Source: Orthonyx spaldingii
Taxonomy: Eukaryota > Chordata > Aves > Passeriformes > Orthonychidae
NCBI GenBank assembly: GCA_013397795.1
Contig: VZTJ01002531.1
Span: forward strand, 1,240,001-1,304,000
Direction of reading: 5' to 3'
DNA length: 64,000 nucleotides
Within the stretch, counting starts at the first letter, position 1; the number at the start of each line of letters is the position of its first letter. Of the stretch, positions 49,581 through 62,853 are shown one piece after another. The notes under the pieces were generated by a model. That model was given only the letters and a program-made list of their open reading frames with translations, was not told the origin of the DNA and searched no databases. A program made the translations under genes and the position numbers.

Positions 49581-52500
49581 AATTGTGATATGGTTGCTTG
49601 CAAGATTTACAGTCTATTCTCTGCCAGAAGGCCCAATGTTCCTTCCACTGAAATCAAAGGCAAAACTAAAAAACTGCCATTGTTTCTACATAGTCTCTTT
49701 ATCCATGGCACCAAAAATGAAAGAAACAAGAAAAAAACTCCCACCTTCTCAATATTTGGTACTACAACATATTTTGAAACTCTAAACATTATCCAACCGT
49801 TTTCAGTTGCTGAATTTCTAAGGCTCAATCTTTATTCTGTATGGGAAATAATCTCGCCTTAAAACCTGCATCAGAAACAACCTCTACTGACACACTGTTC
49901 CCAAGGGCTTTTGTCCCTGAGGGAAAGCATATGCTGCTAACTACAAACCCAAACTGATTAACACACAGTCTCCCCTGATCTGAGCATACAACTACTGCTC
50001 CATGTTTCACAGCAAAAGACAAAGTTGAAACCATGTCAGGAAGATGTTTTCATTATGTCAACTCTTGCAGTAACGTGTTTTTCTGGCCAGCAGAAGCCAA
50101 GGGAGATAACTTCTTTTCAGGGATACCAGAGGAGCATATAGAATTACCTCTTCATTGGTGAATCCTTCTCTTTGCACGTGTTTGGCCGATTTTCCTGACT
50201 TTCAAATAATCTGCAATCGGTGATAAATGTCTACAAATTTCCAAGTCCTATGTCCATTTGTCTCCAGCACATTCAGTTCATAACTGTGCAAGGGGTTTCT
50301 TATGCCAAAAACCCTTGCCTGCTACTTTCAATCATTTCATTTAGGATAATAAAATTTTTTACTTCTTCCTATAAACCTTGTCTGGAAAGAAATCTTGGAA
50401 GATGAGAGTCAGAACTTTGACTTGTCATCCTTCCTTCAGTATAATGATTTATATTCAGGGAGTTCATGCATATTTAATAATATAGTTCAAATGTTAGTCT
50501 GAAAGCAGAATAGGCTTTTCCCTTTCTCTTAAGTTTTTTCCCTTGTGTATTTTGTCTAGTTTTCAGGAGACAGGAGTTTGCACAGAAATTTGAAATCTCC
50601 TTACATTGAATTGTCTGTGAAGAAATCATTCTTGGAGTCCATTCCACAAACCCCTTAAACCCAGGATCTTTCCCAAACTGAGAAAGATGAAATTTATTTT
50701 TATACTAATGAATGGCTAATCCTCAAAGAAGGAAGATATGGTCTGGATGGATTTCCTGAAGTCACAAATTATATTTCAGCAGCTTGATATGAAAATTCTA
50801 GCTATCTCTCCACGCACTAGTTTTCTTGAGGGAATACAGACTAGAAAGTCTCACTGAAACACAACTTCCTTGACCTTCTGTTCTTGGTTTTAAACTTCTG
50901 TATGCAAAAGCACAAAATATGAAAAGGACAGCTGTGAGCTTCTCACAAAACATGGACAATGAGGAAAAAAATCTAGTACTGGAGCAGAAATCCAGTCTCT
51001 ACTGCCACTGCAATGTTCAGTGGGATTGTGCTGTTCTTGAGAAAGCCATTTCACGAGGAACGATGAAATCTCCTAAGACACAAAAGTATATCATATGATG
51101 GCCATCTTTTGCTGCAGCTGGAAGAGCCCTTTCACTTCCCCAACATCAAAGGATTGTTTCACAATCAATTCCCATTTCTCCATATTTTCCTCCTTTTTGT
51201 TGCCAGCAAAGCCCTTCTATCATATTTTCAGAGTCTGTTTTGAGAACACATGTCCCTTAATGGCAGACTTTTTAAAGGAGGAAGATAGCAGAGAAAAGCA
51301 GCACTGCTCAAAGCATGGGATGCTGCAGAAAGAAATGTACAAGAACTCTTCTTGAGGCAATGGAGAAGAAACATTCCTTTTATTCCTTATCCTGCTAAAA
51401 AATACCTGCATGAAATTCATGGGATATCAATCTAAAAAGTCAAAATAGTCTCTCTTTACCTGAAAGAGAATTGGTAGCTCAATAAATATTTTTGAGTAAC
51501 AACTCAAATCCACTAATTCTTTTCTTCATGGCTTCTGGCCAACTATTCCATTCTGTCTTTCCTGCTGGCCCATCCACAGTGAGAGGGAATGCCTCCACAC
51601 CAAAGCCTGAAAGATTTTTCACCTGCTGGACAGCCTTTCATGAGGATTCCTCAGAATAGTGGAATCCATTTTCAGAACAGATTTTAAACAAGTACCTAGA
51701 CCCTTTTTGGTGTTTGATCTCATCTGCATCCATGACTGAAATACTCCACCATCAATTACAAACCCAACACTTCAATAAGGAGTTCAGCACACTTAGCCAT
51801 TAATTAATTACTGATATATAAATACTATCCTTTCAGCACTGGAGAGAGTATACAAGTACAGAACCACAAAGATAAATCACACAGCTGACTCGATAATTTA
51901 GGTAAAAATAGAGGATATTCGTGTTCAGCTGATAAACTGAAATATCCCTGAAACAAACTTTTGAGGTGTTTAAGCCTATGAAATTTATGACAAAGGCAAA
52001 ATATGACAACTTCGAGGAAAGTAAATAAGAGGAACTGACAAAGCTTTTTTACAATTCATATTACTTCTAGATCTGGTACAAAACCAGATTCATTATGGAG
52101 TCTCAGAGAACAAACAGATATAGATGTCTGTAGGAAGGAATCTTTCCCAGGATGCCTAAACAGACAGGCCACTGAATAAAAATACAAAGCAAGAGGTGTG
52201 ATACACATTCTGTACTGAAATCCATTACAGTTTCATATATATTTCAGTGACAGAACAAAAAAAAAACCCAGAATGGAGAAAAGCACACACCTACAAATCA
52301 TGTAGGTATTATTGAATTAGTTTGAGAATTCAAAGGGGGGAAAACAAAGTTTAAAAACCCCCAAACCCTCTTTTTTGTCCTCTCAGTATCACCACAGACC
52401 ATAAGGGACAACAAACAGACCAACAAACATCTCCAATTCTATTTTAAACTCTAACACACCAGGTACTACTGCTTTCCATCAGCAAAATAAAGATATGAAT

Positions 52501-54399
52501 TTACAAGCCCCCTGTCCTTACTGTTCAAATCTGACCCTTTGCCTTCATCAGGGATGTACTCCATGGACTCCTTCTGTCCAAACTCAAGTCACAGATAAAT
52601 TAAAACAAATTATGTCGGTTCTTTGGGGAACAAAACCAAAAGCTACGACAAGAACAAAACCCCCACATCCCTCTCTAAGAATAAAAACAGAACAAAACTA
52701 AACCAAAGCAGTTCAGATTGTTTAAGCACAGAGACCTGGTCCTGGATGTTTTCAGGTGAAGCTTCTGCTGTGACACGTGGCTCTTCTGCAGCAGCCTGAG
52801 CTCTTTATGGCTCAGCTGGAACCCCATACACCAGCCCTGGAGAGGGAGGACTCACTGTTTCACCGGCAGGAGCAGCCCCGAGAAACACGATACAATCACA
52901 ATCCCAAAAAACATTGTTCTTCAGAGACACACTTTTCCCTTCACTTCTACCTTCTCTGACTGGAAACCATAATTTGTTGTAGCCTTGTATTAGAAGAATT
53001 AATTTCCTTCTCGGCACAGAATCAGTTGTTCTGTCCAGAAGGAGAGGAGATGGATTCCTCCTCTGCCCTTTACTGGGTACAGCCACCAGCTTACCCTGAG
53101 TGTGGACCTAAGGAAGTCAGAGGATGTACAAACACAAGTTAAAAGCAACCTGCAAGGGCATTTCCTTTTTTTTTTTTTTTCCCCTCCTCCAATTTTTCTG
53201 CATTGCAATCAAGACCTTAATTTTTATTTTTTTTTTAAGAGGTAGAAATTAAATCTAATGCCTGTCCACCTACAGGGTACACTGTTGTTGTTTGACAGAT
53301 GTGTGTGAAGGAAAGGGAGGGGAAAGGAATGCAACATGCATATTTTAAAAGTCAATATTTTTTAAACTTTTGACTAGCATTCCTAATCCTTACAAATACT
53401 TATATATATATTTAAAAATAAAAAGTGATAGTCATGATTTAGCAGTGTTCATTCTTCATCTCATAAATCATGGATAAATGCACATAGCTTAAATTCCATC
53501 TACTTCATCCAGATAATGGGAAATACTAGTCTAAAGGTCCAACATAAGTAAAGTTTCATAAACTTGCAATCCTCATTAAAAGAAAACAAAAAAAAAAAAG
53601 GAAAACAGCTTCTCAGGTTTTTGGTAAAACCAGGAATACCATCTGAATCTCCAGGCCTGCAGTCTGTACTTCTGAACTGTATTTCAGTTTTGCCACAAAG
53701 CCTACCTGAGTCATACTGAACCCAGAATTTCTTCAAACTAAGACTACACTTAAGCTGCTGTAATGAAGTCTTATTGAACACGATGCAACTTCAATAAGCT
53801 TCTGGTTAATGGCTCAACAATTAGCAGCACAGGTCATGATTCTGTTTTATGCTATGAGTTATATACTCCTGTTCATATAAAGATTTCTTGTGACAGAACT
53901 GTTCAACAAATTTAGTGTTTTAATATTGTTTTAATATCCTGGTGAGAGCAAGAAATTCTATGGGTATACCAGAGCACCTCAGCCTCACTCAAATCTCTCC
54001 TTCCTCCTAGATTTTTTGCTTTCTACAGCGTAACTCCACTGATGTTGTTCCTGGATCTCTCTGTGTATCTATCTCTAGAAACACATGAGGAAAAAAAAAA
54101 AGATGTGATGCTGTTTGTAAGAGATAAGGCTCTGATTTCAGACTTGCTTTCGATTTTAATAGAGATTTGGCTCCACTCCATGTGTTTTAACCATGAAGAA
54201 CTGTATCTTCCTATTAACATGCACAACAGCGTTTAATGAACGTGTAATGGCCAATATGGCACCCAGCTACAAGACTCCTCAATATTATACTGCATACATG
54301 CCTGTTCATTGCTAATGCCATCCACCTGGGTCCTGGAAGGCAAATGTGACTGAAAACAATTGTCTACTACTTTTATTTGAACTGATTTCAAATGAATTT
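49581..54399. other. Unique AT-rich DNA, nothing recognised
   Basis: No gene, RNA gene or transposon was recognised. Short A/T runs occur near 52258-52266, 53167-53180 and 53586-53599, and TA-rich microsatellite-like patches near 52237 and 53401-53412. Frames up to 125 codons (49485-49862, plus) have no family resemblance. Confidence 0.5.
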
Positions 54400-54690
54400 G
54401 TGCAGGTGAAAAAGGCAGGTCATGTCAAAAGGGACACTGACAGAGGAATAAAACAGACTGTAAACAGACTTTGATCCACAGCAGAGAAAAAGTCTCCAAC
54501 AATTTCTTAGTGCAATGACAGTGAAATAATGAGAATGAAATCCAGACTGAGCATCATTCAGTATGTTGTTTAACTCCAAGTACTTAAACAGTTGCTTGTG
54601 AACCAATTTATTCATTATCTATTATGGATAGAGCTGGAAGCAGTGAGATGGGTCTGTAAATAATAAGCTGAGTGGGTTTGCTTTCTCTCT
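54400..54690 (-). mobile_element. L2-like LINE reverse-transcriptase remnant
   Basis: The minus-strand frame (54388-54615) reads NKLVHKQLFKYLELNNILND, AQSGFHSHYFTVIAL and then YSSVSVPFDM. This follows the order of the L2-clade reverse-transcriptase N-terminal blocks: a VHKQL segment, then LNNL...QSGFRPHHSTETAL, then LLDLSAAFDT. Just upstream, YYLQTHLTASSS resembles a decayed NYRPISLLPFLSK block before two stop codons. It is a short, dead, internal fragment without 3' tail. L2 stopped moving long ago in the bird lineage, so this is an ancient relic. Confidence 0.75.
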
Positions 54691-54926
54691 CTCTTATATA
54701 GCAGGATAACATTTGCTTTCTACTACTCTGATGGAGAAGTTCCAAGATGCAGTGATAAATTGAGCATATAGGTGATAGGGCCCTGGTATTACATGAGCAG
54801 CCAGTTTAAAAATTTTTGGAGATACCCCAGCAACACATCCCATCAGAACCTGCTGCTGCCATTTCTACATTTGCATAAGCCAGGCTGTCTCACAAACTGC
54901 TGCTCCTGTTCCTACAGTTTTCCCAA

Positions 54927-54981
54927 GCCAAACTCCTTCAATCTGTTGCAGTTTTGAAGGCCAAACCCCTTCAATCTGTTG
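54927..54981. repeat. Two-copy tandem repeat, period 33 bp
   Basis: GCCAAACTCCTTCAATCTGT at 54927 recurs with one change at 54960 (end 54981). A looser partial copy (GCCCAAGCCAAGCTCTGGAG) follows near 55018. It may be the start of a degenerate minisatellite or part of an unrecognised repeat spanning about 54.8-55.4 kb. Confidence 0.6.
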
Positions 54982-57900
54982 ATGCTGTTTCCAAGTGTGG
55001 CTGATGCTCCAGCAGTTGCCCAAGCCAAGCTCTGGAGTGGTCTTTTGCTGTTTATTCTTAGCTTGCTCAGCTCTGATCCTGGCTCGCTTTAGGCACCTAA
55101 CAAGAACCCTAAATCATGAGCCTACTCACCTCACCTCTCTATTCAAACAGGAAGGAAGGGCCAGCCCTAAAGGTTTATTCAAATCTCAGATAAGTGGAGC
55201 GAGTGAGGTATCCAAAGGAGCAGGGATGAATCCAATCCCAGGCTCTCCACTAGGCTCCACAAAGGATTGTCTCTTTCCTATTACATCATATAATCCAAAT
55301 GGAGATACAACTCTAACAAGATGCACTTGTAATAATTCATTTACATCATACTTTCATTATTTTTGACATTCCAGTTGCATCTCTACCACCAGAGGATGAG
55401 AAGTCTGTGGCCCAGTGTGCCACATAATCCCTACTGCACCCCATGGGGGAGGTAGGGGTACCATACACCCCTTGTGCATTCCACAGTCACATCTATTCCC
55501 TCGAAATGCTTTTAGAAGTTTCATTAACCTCATTCATTGGTATTGTTTCCTTTCTGACTTGCCCCTATAGGAACAGGGAAGGCAGTGCCCTAAAGGAAGG
55601 CCTCCAGCAGCCCTTTTTCATTCATAGTCAAGAAAGACATGGGACAAAGAAGGCAAATATGTGTTGCACCTAAGATGGGATGATTTTACAGTGATTACTC
55701 TGTTTCCCTTGCCAGTTCTAGATTTAAGCTTTTTCCAGGCCTATTGCCTGTGACCACAATGCCTCCTGCCTTGAGCTACAAAAGGCCTACCTGGCCTAGT
55801 CTGCAGTAAGGTTACATCTGTTGACATAAGCCATGCAGAAAGAGGCAAATGTCCCTCAGCCAGGATTATATTTTACAACTGCAGAGGTGTCAGGTGAACA
55901 AATCACAGTGATTAAACTGACTGCCCCATGCTCTTCTGCTGCACCTCAGCATCTGTGGGAGAGGGGCACAAGGGTCAGCCAGGCAGCAACTGCCTCAAAG
56001 ATGAGACATTTTCCCCCTCCATCTTTACTTGCTGGGTTCTATGTGCAAGATTATTTCATTCTGCATCTTGACAAGCACATGTCACAGTCAAACAAAGAAT
56101 TATAGCAGGTCATATATCCCCCACCAGCACATTCCCCTTTCTGTCTGCAGAGTGTGTTTATTACAGCTGCTGCTTGTTACCCTCAGAGATGAGCTTTGGT
56201 GCTGCTGCTGATTTCACAAGGTTGCACAATCAATGTAAACACCTCGAAACTTAAAAGAGGTTATAATTAAACAGGAATACGTCAATTCAGGATGGTCTGC
56301 TGAAACATTGGTCACACAGCTTGAAAATAATGCAAGTAAATTGGCGTAGAATCAAACCAAAAATATTCCACCCGAAGTACTCTTGACGCTAACAGCAGGT
56401 ATAACTTTAATAGAGTCAGTCTCTCTGCTTGTCTTGAAATACATCCCCTAATGCCATCCTTTGTTTTAAGTGTCAAAAACATATGTAGGGACTCAGCAAA
56501 AAAAGGTCTGGGCCTTGGACTAATTTTTTTTTTCATTCTCTTTTTTCCCCCTCTCTTAAAACACAATGCAGTTATAAATACAGCTACAGATGTGAGCAAA
56601 CAATAGCATTTTTTTGTTTTAAATGTTTCATTATTTTTTTATCAAACCACCAGACCTAGCATTTTTTGTCCTCACAAAGCTTTAGAAACAGTCCTCAGTA
56701 ATGATCAATCGTAATTGTACAGCCTATGAATACTAAAGGCAGCAAATAGCATTTACTTTGCTTTCATATTTGAGGTTTTTTCCTAAAAAGTTGCTCTTTG
56801 CAAGGTTGCAATCGTCTAGCAGGCTGTAACAATTGCCTGGTTCTGTATCTTTATCTGTCACATGCTCCAAGGTACACTTGGGAACCAAGTGTGCAACTCT
56901 ATCTTCTAAATCTGTCACCAGCTGAAAAGGATGACTACATAGAAATCTGTTTTCCTTCAATCCGGTTTGCTCTGTTGTACCCATTTTCAAAGTGCACACC
57001 CAAGTCTTAAAACAATAAAAAATATATATAAATATACAAACTTTCTACTGGAATAAAAAACTTCCCCGAGTTTTCTTCAGATTCCTGTACACCATTCAAG
57101 TAATATATTGAATTTTCTGTATGAATAAGTATATCCTGATACAACATTTAATAATTATTCATTTCCATTCATGAAGAACATGTTTAATCCCCTGAAGACT
57201 AAATGCACTGTGTAACAGAGAAACCAGAGCTGATCCTAAGGCATACAGCACATTAACCTGTACCCACATTCTGAACAGTTAATACTCAGAAAAGCAGCGA
57301 GTGCTCCTAAGGACTGGAAGCAGTTTGATGCAAATGCAAAATACATATGTAAAAACATGCTAGTGTAACTGCAAATTAATTTATGTTGGGAGGATCAGAA
57401 TGCTAAACACCTTTATTGGTGACAAATGATGTTTTTTCTATTCTCTGAGAATGTATTATACATCTCTTGTCAAGTTGTTGCTGAGATACCACGTTATCCA
57501 AGCACTTATATTGTGATTTATAAAAGAAAAGGAAGACTGCTGCATGTATTATCAGGGATTGTCTACCCACTGCTTTGCTGCTTGCACCTATTGTTTACCA
57601 GCACAAACAGACACTGGGGCTGCCAACATTTCAGGGGCTGTATTTTTCCTTAGAATTAGTAACTCAATAACAACTGCCTGGTTTAATGCTGCATAAGAGT
57701 TGGGTAACTTCAGTACGTGCAGTTGTACTTATTCAAATAATGGTGGTTTTTTAGAAGGAAAACCCAAATGACATCCCTGCAAAATGCTCAAAACACTTGG
57801 AAAGTTAATTAGTACAGCAACAATAGAATACAGATCACACAGCCTCATTAAAAGAAAATACTTTGATCAAAAAAAAAAACAACCTCCACAAGCCAACAAC

Positions 57901-58782
57901 CGTGAAGTCATAAGCAGCAAACTGTCAGCAAAGATACCAAAATCAGAAACTTAATGAAAACCAGCCAACCAAAACTTTTTAAAAAAACAACCAAACAAAA
58001 AACCCAGAAAAGCACCCCCAAAGCTTTCCAAGGCCTTACTTTGTTCTTCTTTTTAAATTCACACAAACATTTTAGATGGAAAATACCCCTTAAACAAACC
58101 AAATATATGATCCATCTTGCTTCAGTCTCAGGAGCTGCAGTCATAACACTTACACTAGAGGGGAAATTTGCCATATTGATCACATAGACCTGTGTTCACT
58201 ATGTTTCCTATCAATTGAGTAGTAAAGCATGTGAAATTTAACCTGCACAGGTAACCAACATTAGATGTGTCTAAAGAAAAAGGACAAAGGCATTTCCTCA
58301 CAAGTATCAGTAACACCTTTGCGCACAATCATCGGTTAAAATTAAACAGGGAGTTCATAAGTTTTGAGAATAAAAATACCCTTAAAAAAGAAAATAAACC
58401 TGGCAGAGAAAGTACCTGAGCAATATAATCTGCTAACAAGTGATCTCGGTGCCTTAGGCGGTCTTGAACAACAAGAGCTGAACTGCTGACTAACCACGAT
58501 CAATAATACATCAACAAAGACATGGTAGATCTTTAAAATCCATAGTGCTTATTTGAATGGGGTTTTGGGGTCATGAAAAGCAACATGACCTAAATTGTAT
58601 TTACTTCTCTCTGAATTAATCTGAAAATTACTTCAATACATACGGACTTCATTTTTACCGTTTTGGGCCATTAAGTGGAATATTATCAAAATCACATTTG
58701 ATAATGGTATCTTTTGTTGTTATTATACACACCCTATGTTTTTAGGGCTCTTTGCAGGTGTTTTTGATTTTATACAACTGGA
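54982..58782. other. Unique DNA, no confident gene
   Basis: The part 55000-56200 is slightly GC-richer and may include an unrecognised old repeat. I found no LTR ends, primer-binding site or target duplication. Frames up to 123 codons (54995-55366, plus) have no family resemblance. An A/C-rich low-complexity stretch lies at 57960-58020. Confidence 0.45.
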
Positions 58783-59690
58783 GAATCATAGAATGGTTTG
58801 GGTTGGAAGGGGCCTTTAGAGGTCATGTAGTGCAATGCCCTGCAATGAGCAGGGACATCTTCCATTAGAGCAGATTGCTCAGAGACCCACCCAACCTGGC
58901 CTTGAATGTTTCCAGGGATGGGGCAGCCACAGCTTCAGTGGGCAAGCTGTCAGTGCCTAACTGCCCTCATTCTAAAGAATTTCTTTATGTCTGGGTTGAA
59001 AGTGTACACTGACAGCTCATGTGCAGCTTTTCATCCCACAGTACCCACAGGTCCTTCTCTGTAGGGATTCTCTCAATCCCTTCATCCCCCAGCTTGTATT
59101 GATACCAGGGATTGCCCCAACACAGGTGCAGCACCTTGCTTTCGGCCTTGTTAAACTGCATGAGGTTGACACAAGCCCACTGCTGGAGCCTGGCCAGGTC
59201 CCTCTGGGTGGCATCCTGTCCCTCACATGTGCCAACCACACCACACAGCTTGGTGTCATCTGCATCTTGCTGAGGGTGCACTCAATCCCACTGTCAGTGT
59301 CACTGGGGAGGGTATTAAACAGTGCTGGTGCCACTACAGATCTGAGGCACACCACATGTCACTGACCTCCATCCAGGCACTGAGCCATTGAACCCTCTGG
59401 ATTCAGCCATCCAATCCAACAGTCCTCCCATCAAATTCCAGTTTAGGATGCTGTGGGTACCACATCAAAGGCCTTACCAAAGTCCAGACAGACGGCACCT
59501 GTAGCTCTTCCCTTGTCCCTTGGTGTAGTTACTCCATCACAGAAATCCACAAGATCAGGCAGACAAGTCTTGCCCTTGGTGGAGCTGTGCTGGCTGTGTC
59601 TAATCATGCTCCGCGTCCTCCATGTGCCTCAGCATAGCTCCCAGGAATACATCCGTCAAAAATCACTCCGTTTTGCTGAGACTTTTTGCT
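58783..59690 (-). mobile_element. CR1 LINE with internal deletion
   Basis: This is the longest LINE copy here (about 900 bp). On the minus strand, from 59690 downward, comes decayed RT-core DNA. It is followed by the conserved block in frame at 58985-59281 (DADDTKLCGVVGT, then QRDLARLQQWACVNLMQFNK, then KVLHLCWGNPWYQYKLGDEG, then EKDLWVLWDEKLHMS). The sequence then jumps to the extreme C-terminus (decayed LNPDIKKFFRMRAVRH) and the tail, ending at AGAATCATAGAATGGTTTGG. The segment normally between these (roughly 100 or more codons) is absent, so the copy is internally deleted. The second frame (59017-59355) covers the same DNA after a frameshift. Confidence 0.95.
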
Positions 59691-62600
59691 ACCATAAAAT
59701 GACATGGCTTGAATGTTTTCAAACTCATATCACTAAAATAAGGAATGTCATGTGAGTCTAAAGGCCTGGGAGCAACTCTTGCTCATCCCCTTGCTCAAGG
59801 GCTATTACACTGTAGTCCTTCAAATGGACAGCAGAGAAGATAAGTCTAAAATGACTGTGTCTAAATAAAAGAGGAGTTTTGACAGAGTTAAACTCCTTTT
59901 AATACACCTGAAAAGTCATGCATCTCTCAAGTCCTAAGTATTCTCTGCTATCATTCACTCCAACAGGAGGCATTAGGACTTAGCAGGATCCAGCTTATAG
60001 TTCTAACAGCAAGTGGCATATCAAGAGCATATCACTCTCCATCACCAGGATTTTGAAATGCTGAGCATTTTTTAATACAGCACCCCAGGTGTTTGCTGCT
60101 TAAAACATACTCTACATGAGCATCTGCAGATGGCATGTCAACGGGGAGCCATCGAGATTCAAAAGCACTAACATTCTCTTTGGGACCCCACGCTGGGGCC
60201 CTAAACAAAAAAAAAAACAACCACCCATCACAACAAACACAACAACAGGAGGAGGGAGAACAAAAAAAAAAAATCAAACAAAAGAAAGCAAATTCCCAGT
60301 ATGAAATGTTCTCATGTCCAGCAAATGCACGACCTGGTCCTGCGGTCCTTGTTCAAGTAAATCACCCCAATGAAAATAAACAAGAGAGGCAATTCAGGCA
60401 GTGTGCTGCACAGGTAATGTTTGCCCTGGAGAACTCAACCATGAATAATTCAGTCTAAGTTAAGCTCAAGTAAAACCATTACTAACTGTTTTCATGTATG
60501 AAGGATTGATTTTCTTTCACAATGAAAGGAGGCTCAGGTCGCAGTGCTCCTAAAATGAAGATACAGCACATGCTGTTGGTTTGATCGAAGGATGGTGCAG
60601 ATGATGTACCTGTTTTGCCTCACACCACACAGGATGGTGGGGAAGTGAATCTTCTCCATTGCAGGTTTGCACATTTATGTAATACATAACAAAAATCAGC
60701 TAAACATGCTCTAAGAATGAACATAAGCTGCAAGGAAAAATTAAACATTTATTCCTGCTCCTGTAAGCTAATTGTAACATTTAGAGGCTCTAACTCCAGA
60801 CAGAGGTTGTCTAGCCTACAAACAACACTGATATGACCAAAAGTATCAAATAGTCAATAATTGCTAGTAATTTATACACAGGTTGCACAGCCAGGAGGCA
60901 CTGATGAATAAATGGCACAAAAATCGAGATCTGTGTGTGAGCAGAACATGAATTCTGTTTGACAGACATATGTAAAGCACTGCCTACAGAAAGGCTTATA
61001 CTCAGAGATTTACAAGAACAAATACAGAACTACAGTGTATAGATTATGTTGTCTTTCTGAGATAAAGAAATGCAACTACTTTAAGGAAAGCTGGGTTTTG
61101 TCAGCTCTAGATAAGGGTCTTCTCTATATAACTGCGAAGTAAGCATCAACAGCAGATTTTGATTCTCATTTGTCACTCAAAAACACTTAGGAAGAAAAAC
61201 AGCTCAAAGAATATGAAAGATGAAAATAAATTAGGTGCTCATTTTCCATGATAACTTAACACAGCCATTTAATAGGATGAAAACATTTCAAATCTAGGAC
61301 TATTACACTCTACTGTGACACTCTAGACAGTAAAAGACATCCTACCCACAGTCATCATCACCACTTAATTTAATAACAATCTAAAATTAAGAGCAATTGA
61401 CTCTCTAAATACTTGAAGAAGATTATGAGAATGAACCATGATGGAAGAAATCACTTGCTTGAAAGATGTTTTAAAATTCTTTGCATTATTACCGTTCACT
61501 TTCAAGAGTTACTTCATGCAAGATTATCCATGAAGTAATTTTTTATATTTGCAGCTGTCCTGTGGCCATATATTCCTTTTCAAAAATAATGAAAGCAAGC
61601 TATAAGCATTTCAAAATTTGGAGTGATTCTTACATGTTAAAATACATAACATTTAAAAACAGATCAAGATTAACCTGAAATAATTAGACAGTGAACAACA
61701 ATTGTTGTGAATTAAATTAAATGGCAATTTTGCCTTTTTTTTTTTTTTCCTAATTAAACTTGATTATACCACCTCTCCTACACTGAGCAAACTCTTGGAA
61801 TGTAGATATGACCTGCAGCATTATTTAATCTGCTGGGATGGTGTTATTTCATGATCTAAAATTGCACAGTTTGGCAACAGAGGTGGACTATCTATGTGAG
61901 TCTGCATTGAAAAAGTACTTTTTGTGCTTCAAATCATTCAAGCTGAATATGCATAGAAATATTTCAGTCAACTTTGACAGTTCAAATTCTTCTTAATGGT
62001 TGTAAAGAAAAAAGAATGGGTAACATGCCATTTCTCAGTCTCTTTCTCCTGTTTTTCCTGCTATTTCACTATGGGAAACAAACAAATAATAAATCATAGC
62101 CAGAAAGAACAAATTTTTTGACATTCCTTTTCATACCTTACAAAGTTGCAGCTTTGTTATGTGTTGGGTTTCTTTTTTTTTTATGAATGGAAATATATTT
62201 AATAGAAAGTACTGGGAAATTTACATTTCATTTTTATTCTATTGCAGGCATAACTGTGATGGTGTGAAACAGGCATAAATTAGGCAATACATACTAGGCA
62301 ACACACTAAAATACACTTAATAACAATCAGTCAGTACCTGTCTTCTCTTTGGCTGTTAGTAAAGCAGATATGCTGTCCTGTCTGTATTATGGGCAAAAAT
62401 TTTACATCAAAAGTTCCTTAGCAAAATTCAGTATTACAACTTCCCTTATTTGATGTGAATATAATATGTAGATTTGCATGTTAATTCAGTGACAAAGTTG
62501 TCTCTGAGCTGAATAGGATATATGAGCAGATTTCTATGTACTTACTGTGCCATTTTTTTATTTCTGTATAAACAATTTCTTGATAAAAAAATTAAAAATA

Positions 62601-62822
62601 TAAGAACTTTGGTTTTGTCACTTAGCTATTCCCTAAGGTCTATCCCTCCCGTTTCAACAGTGTAATTCAGCTTCTCTGCCGCTGAAATGGGCAGGTCTTG
62701 TTGCCCACCTTCCTTCAAGGCTCATTGTGCTCAGCCCACACCTTGCCAGCACTGGTATCATTTGATCTTCTCAATTCCATTCACAAATCCAGTATAAAAT
62801 TATCCATCTTTTTCTCAGGGTT

Positions 62823-62853
<31 letters not shown>

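Noticed and set aside
54800..56200. Possible LTR or endogenous retrovirus remnant
   Set aside because: No paired terminal repeats, primer-binding site, polypurine tract or gag/pol-like translation was found.
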